The notes below the pieces were generated by a model. The model was not told the DNA's origin, ran no database searches, and worked only from the letters and a program-made list of their open reading frames with translations. A stretch of 64,000 bases of DNA, taken from contig NC_092027.1 in assembly GCF_042242105.1 (NCBI RefSeq), positions 1,132,006 to 1,196,005 on the forward strand. Reading direction: 5' to 3'. Position 1 is the stretch's first letter; each line of letters begins with the position of its first letter. Shown here in pieces: positions 45,250-58,885 of this stretch. The translations under genes were made by a program, and so were the position numbers. This DNA comes from Pempheris klunzingeri. Lineage: Eukaryota; Chordata; Actinopteri; Acropomatiformes; Pempheridae.

Positions 45250-47560
45250 AAACTCTGTGTGGACCAAAGTCAGTCATGATAATAATGATAAGAAACAACA
45301 GCATGTATTCAGACATGAAATGCAGCACAAAGTCCAAAGTGCTTTACATGAACATACACATCAAACACATCAAACACATCAAACTAAATCAAAATCATTC
45401 ACATAAAACACATAATACAGAATGGAAGATAAAAGTATTGGAAAAAAAGTGAGTGAGTATAGAAGCAGCATAAAAATCAAGTCAAATTAGATTTTCTAAA
45501 ATCCTACTTCACAACACTGCAGCTTTTATTTACAGCATGTTTTAAAATGCTGACCTGCAGTTTTCAAAACAGAATATTGGATGATTTTGTGTACTTCTGC
45601 TAAAACTGTACAGAAATATAGTCCATAGACACTCTTAGTGGAATAGTTATGGTAAAATAAGATAATAATCAGTCCAAATACAGCTGAAAGGTCGTTTTTA
45701 GTCTCCATAGCAGACAAAAGTGCAGTATGAATGATTATATCATGTATAGACTGTATATATATATATATATATGTATGTATATGTATATGTATATATGTTA
45801 TTGATATTTGTTGTTTCAGTTTTTTAAAATCAAACTCAAGTAAATTACTTTAAAGATGTGGAAAAAACAACAAATAATGAAGCAAATTGCTGCAAATCTG
45901 ATTTATTCTTGATCTACGAAGTCACCAGGTAAACACACACAGTCATATGAGGTGATTATCAAAATAAAACAAATATAACAGCAGGAAATAAAGAGGTTTG
46001 ACTGTAAGAAGACACATCTGATCATATGATCACAATGATCATAACGTTCGTACATAACTTCACTCATGGTGCAACAGCACTCTTTCACACCAGTAGACTG
46101 TAACCCAGTAGAAACAGAGTAGAAAGAGTGAAAAATAGCACCAGAGGGGGTTAACGTCGCCTCAGGGCATGCTGGGAAGCTGTGTTCATTTTAAAGGTAG
46201 TGACACAGCAGCATGACACACAGGTGGTGTGACCTCCACCACTGCTGGATGCTGCTGGGTTTCAAACACTGAAGGACAGAAAACGTCCTGGACGTGTTTC
46301 AGCCTGAAGCTGAGGTCACACAGTCACACTTACTGCGGTCAAACACTTTATTTCATCACTGCAACAAATGCGTGGAATGCTGCTCCTTAACCGGCCTACA
46401 TGTGTCACGGCTCGTCCGAGAACACAAGACCCAGACCTGATGTCCAACAGGTTTATTTACAAAGAGCAGGGGCTGGAGCTGACGAGGGCAGGTGGAGGAA
46501 TCCATGATCCAGCTTGATCCAGGAGGGCGACTGTGTGGAGGCCAGAGGAGCTGGTTTGGCTGGACTGGGCTGCAGAGTGACTCAGTGACTCACACCCAGA
46601 GAGAGCAGGGCTGTCACTGGATACAGGAGGGGCAGGAGCAGTGGTCCTGACACAGTATTCTCACATTATACATATGATGATGTAGTATTTACTGATAACA
46701 CTTCTGGTCACAGATGTGTGTCAGTGTGATTGAACCACTAGAGGGCGCCACACATCCAAACTTTATCTTCTTCATTTATTTCTTCCTATGAATAAATAAA
46801 CAGCTGCTACTTTAACAGTCCTGCATTTAGTTGTGAACCAAACATGTTGTCTGACTGGATCTTTTAAGGCAGCCACACTGTTTTTTGTTAAACTTTTTAT
46901 TTATGAGTATTTTTACGTTGGCAAGAGTAAACAAACACAATACAGAACGAAGGTATGAGGTCATGGGATGAGAGTGAGTCAAGGCAAGTTTAGCATCTTT
47001 ATAATGTGCTGTCACACAGAGTAAAGTTAAACATCTGTCTCACTGGCTAAATAAATACACCATTTTCCCACCGTTGAGTGGGTCATCTGTTCTAAGAGAT
47101 GTAGATGTTTAACAATATTAACAAAAAGGCCAGCAGTAGGACTGTTTTTCTTTGGAAAAACATCCAGGTTGAATCCAGGTTTTTAGGTTGGTCCTCGGGC
47201 ACATAATGAAACACCAGAGCCAAGAAATCTGGATTTGATGCTGCGCATACGTCACAATCACAGTGAGACTCCAGAGCTCCTCCAGGGAATCTGCTGGTTC
47301 CTCTTTATCACAATAATTTGATTTAATGTGACGTCTACACCTGAAGAAAATGTCATTATCTGGATTTGGTTTGAATGAATGAATCATACATTCAGATACT
47401 TTTCTGTCTTTGAATGTCGCAGTGCTTAAGGTGTCCAAAAGACAGATACAGGAGAATGGGAATGATCCTTTATGACGGTTTTACAAATTCATGTGGATTC
47501 ATATTGACATCTTATTCCCAGTTTTCAAAAAAAAAAAAGAGAATTGGAACGTTTTAACCG
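45250..47560. other. Intergenic region upstream of carmil1
   Basis: I see no gene. It contains an AT/(TATG)n stretch at 45755-45800, a (CAAACACAT)n run at 45358-45385, a GC-richer block at 46390-46660 that may be an old mobile element, and a partial relative of the 47565-51115 element at about 47118-47330. Confidence 0.55.
47118..47330. repeat. Partial copy of the piggyBac-like element interior; carries the uninterrupted insertion site
   Basis: AACAAAAAGGCCAGCAGTAG, CCAGGTTTTTAGGTTGGTCC, GATTTGATGCTGCGCATACG and CTCCAGAGCTCCTCCAGGGA occur here in one continuous stretch. In the element at 47565-51115 the same blocks occur at 47748, 48086, 48150 and 51045. This copy lacks about 300 bases between the first two blocks and lacks the 2.85-kb insertion. 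Confidence 0.85.
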
Positions 47561-48167
47561 TTGTTTAACCCTTTGATGCACAACATGGGTCCAAAGTGAC
47601 CGAAGTGAGTTTTTATGTGCTATATCTTTGCAATAAATTAATTTCATCATTCAGTATTCCAGGTATTCCTCAATTAACTTGTTTTTGATCATAATACATC
47701 CTTCTTTTATTTTTTCCTTTCTTATCTGATACATGTAATAATATAAACAAAAAGGCCAGCAGTAGGACTGTTTTTTTTTTTGGAGCCAGCATTTTGTAAT
47801 GGCCTTTTTACTTGCAGCCAGCTAAATCTTTAACAGGTAAATGAGTAACATTGTTTTTAATATACACACACTGGGCATTAATTCACTGCTCAACTAGTCA
47901 CATACACAGTTATACACAGTATAAAGCTCAGGGAAATGTTCTGAGTGCCTGTTCTAGAATAAAAATGAAGTGAAACAATAAGATATATATACAAGTCTAA
48001 AACTGTGCAAAATGTACGTGCTACGTAAAACATCCTGCTGATACCTTGGTAGATAAGAAGCAACATGCTGCTGCACTCTTTATAATAAATCCAGGTTTTT
48101 AGGTTGGTCCTCAGGCACATAATGAAACACCAGAGCCAAGAAATCTGGATTTGATGCTGCGCATACG

Positions 48168-48689
48168 TGTTGTACTTTGACAAGTGGAAATGTTCAATTT
48201 GGCTATCAGAAATAATTAATAATTATCAAAGATAATTAATAATTATTAAAATGAATGAACTTTGAATAAAGTCCACCTCGATTGGGGCACCACCTCGAAA
48301 AACGAGGAAAAGACAGCCGTTTTAATTGATTTAGTCTCATAAAAATACTAAACTATCAATTTGGAATTCTGTTTTATAATTAATTTAATAATTTCTACCA
48401 AAATTACCACATTGATAGCTAGCTGAAGGATTTTAGAGTTCTTGACAGTGTAGAGGTTGGCAGTGTTCACCCTTGTACAACATTAAAGGAGACAGCAGGT
48501 ATTAAAACATTTATTAAAACAGAGCAAAACGCAGGGACACCATTTGTTATTCGTTAAGGTGAAGGACTTGTACTTTGGTTGTAAGTACAGCTGAAGCAGA
48601 GTAGGTATTAAAGACATCTGCTGTTACAGAAACAAAATCAATCAAACAATCTAACTACGTCTCTATGACTAAACTAACAAATAATATGA

Positions 48690-48754
<65 letters not shown>

Positions 48755-51017
48755 TAAGGCTGAGGAATGTGAGATGGGCCCACAAAGGTGGGGGAGAGAG
48801 ACCAAATGGTGATGGCCAGACCCCCTGGGGTGTGGGTCAGAGGCAGACAAAGGAAGCTAAGTGCTGTTAGCTTAGCTTTGTCCCTCAGTGGCCTGTTGCA
48901 GACTGTGTGTGTGTGAGAGAGATAAAGGTGCAGGTTAAGACAGGATGGTTAGTTTGTAGACTAACATCAACTAAACTTAATGGCTGCACAGTAACTACAA
49001 CACCTCACAATAATCAAACTCAATGAACATTAAAGCAAGTCAATACATTAACAGGGGTAAACCATGTATGCAGTAATGCTATGCTAATTATGCCCAGTTA
49101 GAGTTTGTTACCAGTCCTTAAAGGGGTAGAAGAAGTGTCCTTGAGGGTGCTGCTTTCTCAGCCTGTTGCTGGAGGAAAGGTGTGGTTCTTGTCCGTCTGC
49201 TTACTTCAGGCAGGACCTTGTGTCGCTACCATGAAGGAGGTGGCTGCTCTGGTACAGACCACACTGAGGCAGAGCTTAGCTGAGGCAGAGCTTCTCTCCT
49301 CTTCAGGAGAGATCAGGAGAGCTGGTCTCTCCTCTGCAGGAGAAACGTCAGGAAAAGGGGGAGCAGGAAAGAGAGAGTTCAGTGGGGGTGAACTGGTTTT
49401 GATGGCCTGCGGTCGTAAAATCATGTGTCCCCTCCGGCCAATGGTGACAGTGGAGCTGGGTGCGGGGGTGATTTCACACCTATCTGTGAAACTGGGGGAC
49501 ATTGGGGAAAGGAGTCCAATAGTTTTACAGACAAAGAAACATGCGGTTTCACTATGTGCTGTTGGGCCCAGATGTGGGCCTCGCCACATGGCCAGACAGC
49601 GGCCTACATGTAATCATAAAAGCCTAAACAAAGGATTTTCTCAAACAAAGGAATGAGCGCCAAACTTTCCCTTGGGCGGTGCTGTAAGGAAACTAGGTAG
49701 GGGGATGGCCCGAGGACCCGCACCTTGGACCCTCATTGGGGGAAAACCCAGGAGCAGCTGAGAGACGGCTGTGACGTCACCACAGGTATAATACCGGTGA
49801 ACGCCAGAACCACGTCCTCTTTCCATTGCGACACACGTTGCTACAGGAGGTGACCTGAAGAGACGTCTCCCCCCCCCCCTCCTATCTAGATAACGGCTTT
49901 TTCCTCAGCTCGCTGGACGAGTTAAGTAGCTGTTCTTCCCTTGTTTTTGTTCCCTTTGTTTGTTAGTGTAGTTGCGTGTCCACATCGGACACATCGTCCT
50001 GTTTTGTTTCCAAAGATCTGTGCTGTTGTTGCTTTTGTTTCCTTAAGTTTCTGTTTTGCTACAGTTGAAAGTATTCATGCCAAGCGTGTTTCTGTTAGCT
50101 GTGCTTGTCTGTGCTTGCACACCCCGTGCAAGGAATCCTTGCGGTGCGTAGTAACCAACACGTGGAGAGCCAGTAACGTTGTTTTATCGATTAAAGGGTC
50201 AGCATCGCCGTCGGTGAACTAGAGTTACCGACCGTGCCGCTGAGTGATAAAACAGACGGTTGCCACGACGGTTAAAACCATCGCTTCTGTACTCTCCCCC
50301 TTTTGTTTCCTTTATTAACTTACATTCACATCTCTACATACACGAGTACATACACTTAGCCTACAGGCGCAGTCGGCGCCATTACAGTTAGCCCATTGTT
50401 CAGGCTAGTTACAGTAGCTACCAAGCGCACGTGCCGCAGTAACCTGCCTCCAGCGTTTGAGCCGGTAACTACAGCCACTAGGACACACACACACACCCTC
50501 TTCCTCAAATACACACACTTCCTCACACTTACACACATGTTGAATGTCTTGATTATGTTGTTTGATTAATAATCTGTTTAACTGTTTACTTGCATAGGAG
50601 GAATTTATTGAACAACGCATTATTGATTGTGATCAGGGTGTTTAGTTTAATTAAACCTGTTGTGTATTTAAAGAGTGGTTTGTAATTATTTTGTTCATGT
50701 GTTGTGATAACAGCTGGTTGCGATAGTCTGTGCTCGAATTCAACCCTTCAAGTCCACTTGAGTGTAAGATAGTGTCTTTAAATATCCACATTTCAAGTGA
50801 ACTTATCTTGAGACTATTTTATAGATTGGTTATTGGTCCCTGATTCCAGGGTGGTGCCCCGATCTTATTGATTTAATTAATAATTTTTGTGATATTAATA
50901 AGGACACTTAAGAGTGTCCAGTCTTATTAATAATCAGTTTTCATAATTTTCATCCAATAACCAAACTAGCCCTTCCAGTGCCCAACAGTGCTATTCACTG
51001 TATAGTGAAGCACAACA
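48168..51017. mobile_element. 2.85-kb solo-LTR-like insertion with TACG target duplication
   Basis: The insertion begins TGTTGTACTT and ends AAGCACAACA, so it has TG...CA termini and a 10-base inverted end with one mismatch. It is flanked on both sides by TACG (48164-48167 and 51018-51021), and the related copy near 47250 shows the empty site with a single TACG. TG/CA ends with a 4-bp duplication are the mark of integrase-type LTR elements. I see no primer-binding site or gag/pol frame, so a single long LTR is the simplest reading. It contains a (GT)n tract (48694-48752). A CRE-like TGACGTCA (49772) lies just before a GGTATAATACC box (49785), which may be the LTR promoter. Confidence 0.72.
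48692..48752. repeat. (GT)n microsatellite inside the LTR-like insertion
   Basis: About 60 bases of (GT)n. Confidence 0.95.
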
Positions 51018-54000
51018 TACGTCACAAACACAGCGAGACTCCAGAGCTCCTCCAGGGAATCTGCTGGTTTCACTTTATCACAATGATGTGCATATGTTGT
51101 GCATCAAAGGGTTAAAAAGTCTGGATAAATAAATAATTTTCGGGTTTGGTGGTTGGTGATCTGTCCAGGGTGCTGAAACAACCCCAGCAGCCTTCAGCAG
51201 CTGTGTTTCATTCACGTGACGTCATGTCTGCAGCGCGCTGGTGGTGGCTAGCGCTGTTGCACCAGGTGTGAATGCAGGTTTGATCCTGTGGTCTTTCTGT
51301 GTGGGGTTTGCATGGCGTGGATATTATATCAGGTGTTATATCAGGATGTTTGTGTGGCATGTTTGGTGATCTGCATATCTCATTCAGATGTCCTGCTGCA
51401 CACAAGCTGCACACTGTAGAGATGTACTGTCGAGATAACGTGAATATCAGCCTGTCTCCATGCAAAGAGCGGTTAAGCTGCTGAATGAATCCCCTGTCCC
51501 ACAGTCTGAGAATGTGCTTCACTGGAAACTGACCCAACATTGTTTAACTGTCTGAATCCACAGAGTTTACTGTGCAAACTTTCCTAATTCATTTCCATAT
51601 TCTGTTTCCTGTGATGGGAGCACATACGCAAGGGCAGGAATGAAAAGAAAAACAACAGACATGAGTTTATTACACTCCAGGAATGTGTGTTTGCGTGTGT
51701 TTATGGGCACTTGGCACTGTGCTGCAGGAAAGTTTAGTTCTTTTTCAGAGGGCCCTCTTTGCTGGTGGCTCCGCTGCTCAGCCAGTATCAGTCTCATTGA
51801 AATGAATGAGGGGGCTGCATTTCTTTCACTGGATTTAAAGTCAGATTTCACACCGACAGCATGTATCTGGGCCGCACATTCATATTTAGTATAATAACAG
51901 TGGTTTAAATGATTCCATGACTCTACATAGCTTGAACTGCGTCCAGGTAACTCATGTATGATGAGTGTTGCTGAGGAGCAGCACAAACCCCCTGAACACA
52001 CTCAGGTAATGAATGAAACAAATGACCCAGTAGGACATGTTCTGGATAAATAAACGTTTAATAAAAGGGAAGGAAGAATAGGAACTGTCTGGTAAAAGAT
52101 CTTTTAATTCCAGGTTCAGATAAAAAAGGATTTTGGTGATGAGAATATAATATTTAATCTACACTGTTAACAGTGTTCACAGTGCCCTGGTGTAACAGTA
52201 AGATGTGTGTATTCCAATAACTGTTCCTCTGTTTGCTGCAGGAAGTGTCGGTCAGTGGTAAATGGACTGTAAAGTGCCTTCCTAGTGAACACTTGGCTCA
52301 GATGACAGTAATTTCTTATCAGTCAATGACATGATGCAGTCTCTGGAAACGGAAACCTTTTCTCGACTTGAGATCAGCGGGGGGAGATGTGCACTCTGTT
52401 CTCTCTCAGTTCAAAGTATTAGTTAAAAAATGTCTGACGTACGTAGTCAGATGCTGATTCACTGTGTGAGCAACATTGATCTTACAAAACAACAATGTGA
52501 ACACTGTGCCTGAAGACTTTTAGTTGCAGACTGGTTAATCCTGGCAGTAGATCTGTAAACCCGTGCTCTGCATGTGTGCACATGCAAAGGAGAGGCAGTT
52601 TTTGATGGATGATATCTCTCATATTCAAATGGCACCACACAGTAACTCCTAGACACCAGCGACTCCAAGGTTAATGTTTCACAACCACAGGCCGCATGCA
52701 TAAAGCAGCAGAGCCGACGTTAAACAAAATGCAGGCAAATGCATTTCTTGTGTGACATCAGTCTATTTTTCCCACCATAAAGCTACACCTCACTTCCACT
52801 GCCCAGAAAGGTTGACACAAACAAAACAGCACATTTTGAAAGCCTCTATTAAGACAGTCTGACGTCAGTCGTTGCTGTTGTTTGTCATTTGTAAAGGACT
52901 CCAATCTGAAGTCTGATCATGTCAGAGGCAGACATACGAGTAAGTGAATGGTTCCATTGTACAGCTTTCAGGCTTTGGAGTTTGAAGCTGCTGCTCTGGT
53001 ATAAGAACATGCATCATTTCATGGGGTCATCTTTCAGTGTGCTGTCTGCAGACACGGCGAGGTGAAAGGAGGAAAGAGGTTTTAGACACAACATCTGAAA
53101 AGCACATACAGTACATGGTGAGGAGAGAGAAGAGAGCTGCCTGAAGCTGAAATGTGCTACATGCTTCAATAAAGAGGAAATTCTGTTTAATGAAGTCAGA
53201 TCACTAAGACTCAGGCAGATGATAAGTAGAAACTCCTGCCCTGCACACTAGATGAAACACATCTGAACCTGATCTCTGGCTCTGTTGTAACCACAGCAAA
53301 CAACACCACAGCAGCAATGTGTTTGGCTGTTTTTTTTTTTCTCTTAAAACCATCAAACTGTGTACAAACTGGCGTTCCCAAATCAGCTGCTAAACAAACA
53401 CACGTTGTGTAAAGGTGGTTTTCTTTTTGAAGGTCTTGTGATAGACTCCTGGATTTACCCAGCTCTCTGACCATGTGTGACGCCTAATGATAATAACGGT
53501 AATCGTCCAAACAACACGGCAAAAGCCCAGTTTAAGACTGCATATTTCATTCTCTACACTGGAAAAGCGACAGTTTATCAGCCATCATTTCTCCAGCCGA
53601 GAACAGCTCACTACTAACAATATCATTGTTACAGCAGAGAGGTGCTGAGCTTCTTCTGGTTTCTTCCTACAGTCCAAACATTGCTCTCTAAATTCTTATC
53701 ATCATCAGCCTGATTACATTCTGATCAAACCTGAAACTCATGATAAGCCTGCTGGGACTTCTGTGTTTCCTGCACATGCTTCACAGTGGCACCTACGCAA
53801 ACAGCTAATTGAGGAACAGCCAAGGTTTACCAACAGGAAGAAGGGGTTTTATTGTCAACATTTCTTCCTCTATGTTGCTTTCACATCCAGCTAAACACTC
53901 CAACAGGGAACTGTTCTGTAAAATGTCATTCAGATGCACAGGCAGATAACTGTAACTGCTGCAGTGCCAGCGCTTGTTGCGTCTTAGTGACGCTGTGTGA

Positions 54001-55514
54001 GTATCATCTTAACATAAGAGGTGGCCTACAAGGTGGAGCTCCAAAAATAAAACACAGTGTGAATGATGTCACGGTTCAAAGCCATCATCACATCGTGCAC
54101 AACACAGACAACAAGCACTTCTACTTTTGGAACTCAGCATCTCATTTATTTCACCTCTGTGCAATTTCAGAGTAAAGTGACGCCTCTGTGACCTGACCAG
54201 GCCATCATTTGGTGGAGCACCATGACAATTATGTGTACACATATTTTTAGCAGGGGGGGATGTCTAGACGGTGTTCCCTGATTTATACAGGTAGAACAGC
54301 TTCAACAGCTTCGGCTGCTTCGGCGGCTCGATGAACTACTTGAAGTAGTTCCAGTAACAGTCAGAGAACTCAGAAAGTGAATCCTCTGGATACTTCAGGA
54401 GGTCCCACTTCTTGTAATTCAATGCTGGGCTGACAAGAACAGTTTCCTGTAGCATTATGTGAACAGGAAACCACAACAAAAGGTAAAATAAGGAACAAGG
54501 TATCCACTGTTCATGTTTATACGACTCTGAGTTCAACAGACAAATGTGGATGTAATTCAACCCCAATTTAACCTCATTGCTGCGTGCAGTGAAGCCCCGG
54601 TGAAGTATGTGGTTGTGGTCACCCTACATGAGAAACTGTATTAAAAAAGAATGACAGACTCATGCAGACTAAATTGAACTTTTCTGACATCATTATACAA
54701 CACAAGCTGCGATGGCGTCGGACTGTCTACCTGTTACCTGTTACCATCTGTTAGCAGCAGAAAAAAATGGGAAAAAATGAACATGTTGGTTATTTTGGCA
54801 GAAAACAAATAAAATATGTTGTCAGTGAACATTTTAGTGATGTGTTCAGCACCAACATGTGCCTGCCATGTGCCTCAACTAACATTTCTGCATTATGTTG
54901 GTAGAGTTTCCTCTAAAACGTGATGTGCTTCTGCAGGTTAGTTGTACAGAAGAGCTCCAGGCTCTGCTACAGTAACAGTGAACATGTGATGTTTCTTACT
55001 TGCTGTGTGGCTCTTTCTGTATCCGTGTCACTGATTTTACTGCTCTGCTCACAGTTTTGTTTGCTTAAACTGGTCTTGTTTCACTCTTTTTTTTTTATCT
55101 ATTTGAATGTTTCTTTTACACGTTGTAAGGTGTCCTTGAAAGGTCACATTACAGGTGACTGCACCCTGCTGTATTTGAAAGCACAGCTTCAGCTCTTTGG
55201 GATAATGTGTGCAGACTTGAGTAAGGCAGGTACCACCCATGTTGCTCAAAAGAAGCCTTTATTTGCCTTGTCAACCTTCCCATTGTTAGTCAATATACTG
55301 TGAGTCAACTGCTGTTGACCTGAAAAGTTAGATTTATACTTCCTGGGACTGTTGTGTTTCCCACCTGTGTCATATCCCCAGTGCTTTGTCAGGGAAGTAA
55401 ATGGGTCATTCAAGACCATTTGCCTCCTCAGAGATACAGAAGTGTTTGCATGTGAAAATGATTCGGCTGTTTGGAATCCTGCAGCATCAACAAGTCAAAC
55501 TCCTGACAGATGCT

Positions 55515-55517
<3 letters not shown>

Positions 55518-55582
<65 letters not shown>

Positions 55583-55585
55583 CAC
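55518..55585. repeat. (CA)n microsatellite
   Basis: About 66 bases of (CA)n with one G interruption. Confidence 0.95.
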
Positions 55586-57321
55586 CATGAAACTGCATTT
55601 ATATCAGTATAAAGCTTCACATTAATGATACAGATAAAACTGACATTGTGCTACTATGGAACTTTGAACACTGACTAAACTACTGAAGTAACTTTGTTTG
55701 ATGCTATTTTCAACATCACCCAGATGAATCAGTCCCCATGAAGAGCCCAGGAGGCCTTTCGACACTTCATGAAGTCTGAGCCTTCTTCACTTTGTGAAAA
55801 GAGTAAAAGAGATGAACGTTTCGCTTGAACAGTAAAAGCTGCTGCGTTAATACTAAACCAGCCACACTAATTAATAATTTCCCCGCCGTATCAAGTTTCC
55901 TGGCTGGCAGCTTCCCAAATTAGTGGCAAACGTATCACCATTATCACAAACACTCATGATGTAATCACAACCACACAGAAGCTACATTATGCACTCTGTG
56001 CAGTCAAGCAGACCTCCTCTCTTAGGCTACTGGTTTAATACAAGTAGCTCTTTGGAGAAAATCACCAGCTAATCGACCTTCCTCCTCCATCAGGGGAGTC
56101 AGTCAATGCCGACTTCCTTCCTCCACATTTTCATTTTGTTGCACACCCCTGCTAATGGTACTATCAAAACATGTTTATCTCTGAGAGTTTCTGTGTCAGC
56201 AACTTATTTATTGAAGGTTTCAGGGTGTTGAAGAGGCGAGATGACTGCTCTGCTTGACTCAGCCATGTTCATCCCACACAGTTCACCTCAAAAGACCTTA
56301 AAGGCTCCCTGTACTTTGTTTGGTTCATGCTTTGCTTTTTTTCCAACTTAAAACCTCTTACGTTTTTCTTAAACTACACATTTAAAGGAATAACTGCACT
56401 GTAAGAAATCATCACAATAAATTGGAGTATTTTCTGTCTATAATTACTGTACAGTAACAACATGTCAACCTGCAGTCAATAGAAATAATTTGGTGTCAAT
56501 AATTTTCTTGAAATTAGCGTCTGAGACAGAATCAGCTGGCTCAGCGTCTCTCTGTGGTGTGAATAGCAGCAGTCACAGGAGTTCCTCTGGGGTCTGTCTC
56601 GGTCAAAACAAATGCCCTCAAGCTGTTTTGTGAACTTCTGCAGTTATGAGGTTACTTGTGTTGTATTTCCCAGAATGCCCTTTGCTAACCACCTCTATGA
56701 ACTCTGTACATGTCTGTGTGACGGATGGAAACCAACACATGATTTGACCACTGACATTAATCCTGATGCATGAATTCCTGGTGATGTTCACCAGATCACA
56801 TTGACCACTGACATTCTCAACCCCATCTCCTAGAAAATATCTGAAGGAAATAAAAGTGCTGCAACAGAAAGAAATCTTGTTACTTAACACATTTTGAAAG
56901 TCATAAAAGCGCTGACGCCAAAAACAATATCTAGTCTTGCAATGCAAAATCAGCTTGTGGTGACTCCAGCATCACATTGTTAACTTTTTTTATGCTGATG
57001 TTGAAGCACGGGCAGCACTTGGCTGAGGATGGGGAGCGATCATGGTCATGGTTTAATACAGAAAAAGTGTTTATTAACATTTAACAGAATCCACCATCTT
57101 TGCTATTAAATCTGGAGGCCTGATTCCACTTTATCTAAAAGTTACCTCATGGCATTGTTTGGATTGTTTAAAAGGTGGTGAATTACCGCGTTGACAGTAC
57201 AGCAGGGATCAAAAAGGCTGGAGGTTTAGGGCTGGTCAGGATCCGTGGTACCTGGTGCCTGACTCCTGCACAGATGTTTCCACTCCTGTGATCAGACACA
57301 CACACAGAGAAAAAGTGGGAG

Positions 57322-57352
<31 letters not shown>

Positions 57353-58644
57353 TGCCTGGGAGAAAGTAGAGGCTGAGGTGGAGGATGCTGCAAAGTTACT
57401 TTTAACATTTGCTAATTGAAAACTGACCCTGTGTCTCCAATGCACATCATGTCTGTCAGTTTTGACAGAAATCAAAACAACTTGCACATGTATGACTGAC
57501 ATGGAAGAGCCCAGCTGGACCTGAAAGGGAGATTCAGACTTGATGGACTCAGAACTCAAAGGCCAAAGGACAAGAAAGAAGGTCCAAAATGAATAATTCT
57601 TCTGTTTACAATGTCATATAGTCATATAGTATCTATTCTATAGTAGACTTGTAATGTTCTCTAGCGTGGACTATACTGTTTGCATTCCCATTTAACAAAA
57701 GCAACAATAAAATGACCAACGGCCACTGGACTGACAACTTCATGAAAAATAAAGATAAATTACTTCCACGACTCTTTAGAAATTATAGAGAACTAGAAGA
57801 CAATGACTTTGGTCCTGCACAGTTCAAATACTGACATTTTCCATTTGTTCAAATGTTACCGGGCATCTAAAGACTAAAGGTCTCCAATGAAATGGAACAT
57901 CTCTGTGTGACCTGTAGTGTGTTTGTTTTGCTGTTAAAAGGTAACTGCATGTACTCTCCAGTTTCCAGTATTCAGCTTCTGTTTGTCTGATTATTACATG
58001 TAGTATTTAACAACATGTTTTCAGATGTTTCCCTGCTCAAACACAACGGATTCAAATGAATGAATGAGTCATTATCAGGCTTCTGAACTTGTGACCTTGT
58101 GTGTGCAGTGGTTGGTATTATATGGTGCAATCTTCTAGCCTCAGACAGGCGAACAAATGAGTGTAACCACGAGCTGTAAAACACAGACACTCTCATGACC
58201 ATCGTTCATACAAACATCATAAATATTTAGCTCCATCTTTCTGTTTGTATCGTGTTTTTTTCAACTTAGTTTTCAGTTTTATCTGAGAAAAGCTGCTTTC
58301 CATTCAGTCAAAGGTAGTGGAAACAAAGTTTTTGTCCTGGTTTTCAAGCTTGTCAGAGTCAGTTACAGTGGTACAGTGAGTGTATGGGAGAGAGAGAGAG
58401 GGTTGATATGGTAGACGGGCAGTCAGAGAGTTACTTTGGTCCTAAATCACTGAGAAATTTGTAGGTGAGCTGCAGGAATTTAATTTCTGTTCAACAAAAC
58501 ACTGGAAACTAGAGACCTGAGCGCAGGAGTTACAGACTGATGAGGTGGGCATGAAATATGACGTGACCTTAACCGATTGTGTTAATGCAGCCAACAATGC
58601 AGTCTACTCAAAGACACGGTTATAAACTTTATTAGCGTTATTCA

Positions 58645-58885
58645 CAAGTCATTCAAACTTTATTTATAGAGCGCCAGTTCACAATAGCGTTATCTCAAGA
58701 CGCTTTACATAAAGAGCAGGTCTAGACCAAACTCTTTGATTAAGAGAGAGACCCAACGATTCAGGAATTCAACATTAAGGATTCAAGACAAGCATCAGAT
58801 ATTAGATTAAGCAACAGTGGCAGGAAGAACTCCCTTTTAACTGGAAGAAACCTGGAACAGAACCAGGATCAGATGTGGGCAGCTT
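58645..58885. repeat. Teleost-wide interspersed repeat
   Basis: The blocks CTTTATTTATAGAGCGCCAG, TATCTCAAGACGCTTTACAT, GAGCAGGTCTAGACCA, CAGTGGCAGGAAGAACTCCC and GAAACCTGGAACAGAACCAG appear in this order. This block order is known from a repeat found in many teleost genomes; its class assignment I leave open. Confidence 0.7.

Larger units (their letters stand above)
47565..51115. mobile_element. piggyBac-type element with TTAA flanks, split by an LTR-like insertion
   Basis: TTAA (47565-47568) is followed by CCCTTTGATGCACAACAT; the other end is ATGTTGTGCATCAAAGGG-type sequence (to 51111) followed by TTAA (51112-51115). The inverted ends match over 18 bases. Without the insertion at 48168-51017 the element is about 690 bases, too short for a transposase, so it is non-autonomous. 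Its ends resemble those of the 3186-3685 element (CCCTTTCATGCAT). Confidence 0.8.

Noticed and set aside
46395..46660. GC-richer block bounded by TGTCACGG and CCTGACACAG
   Set aside because: It might be an old mobile element, but the end match is too short and I see no target duplication.
49105..49656. 183-codon open frame inside the LTR-like insertion
   Set aside because: No domain or motif is recognisable, the composition is ordinary, and it lies within repeat sequence. I do not call it a gene.
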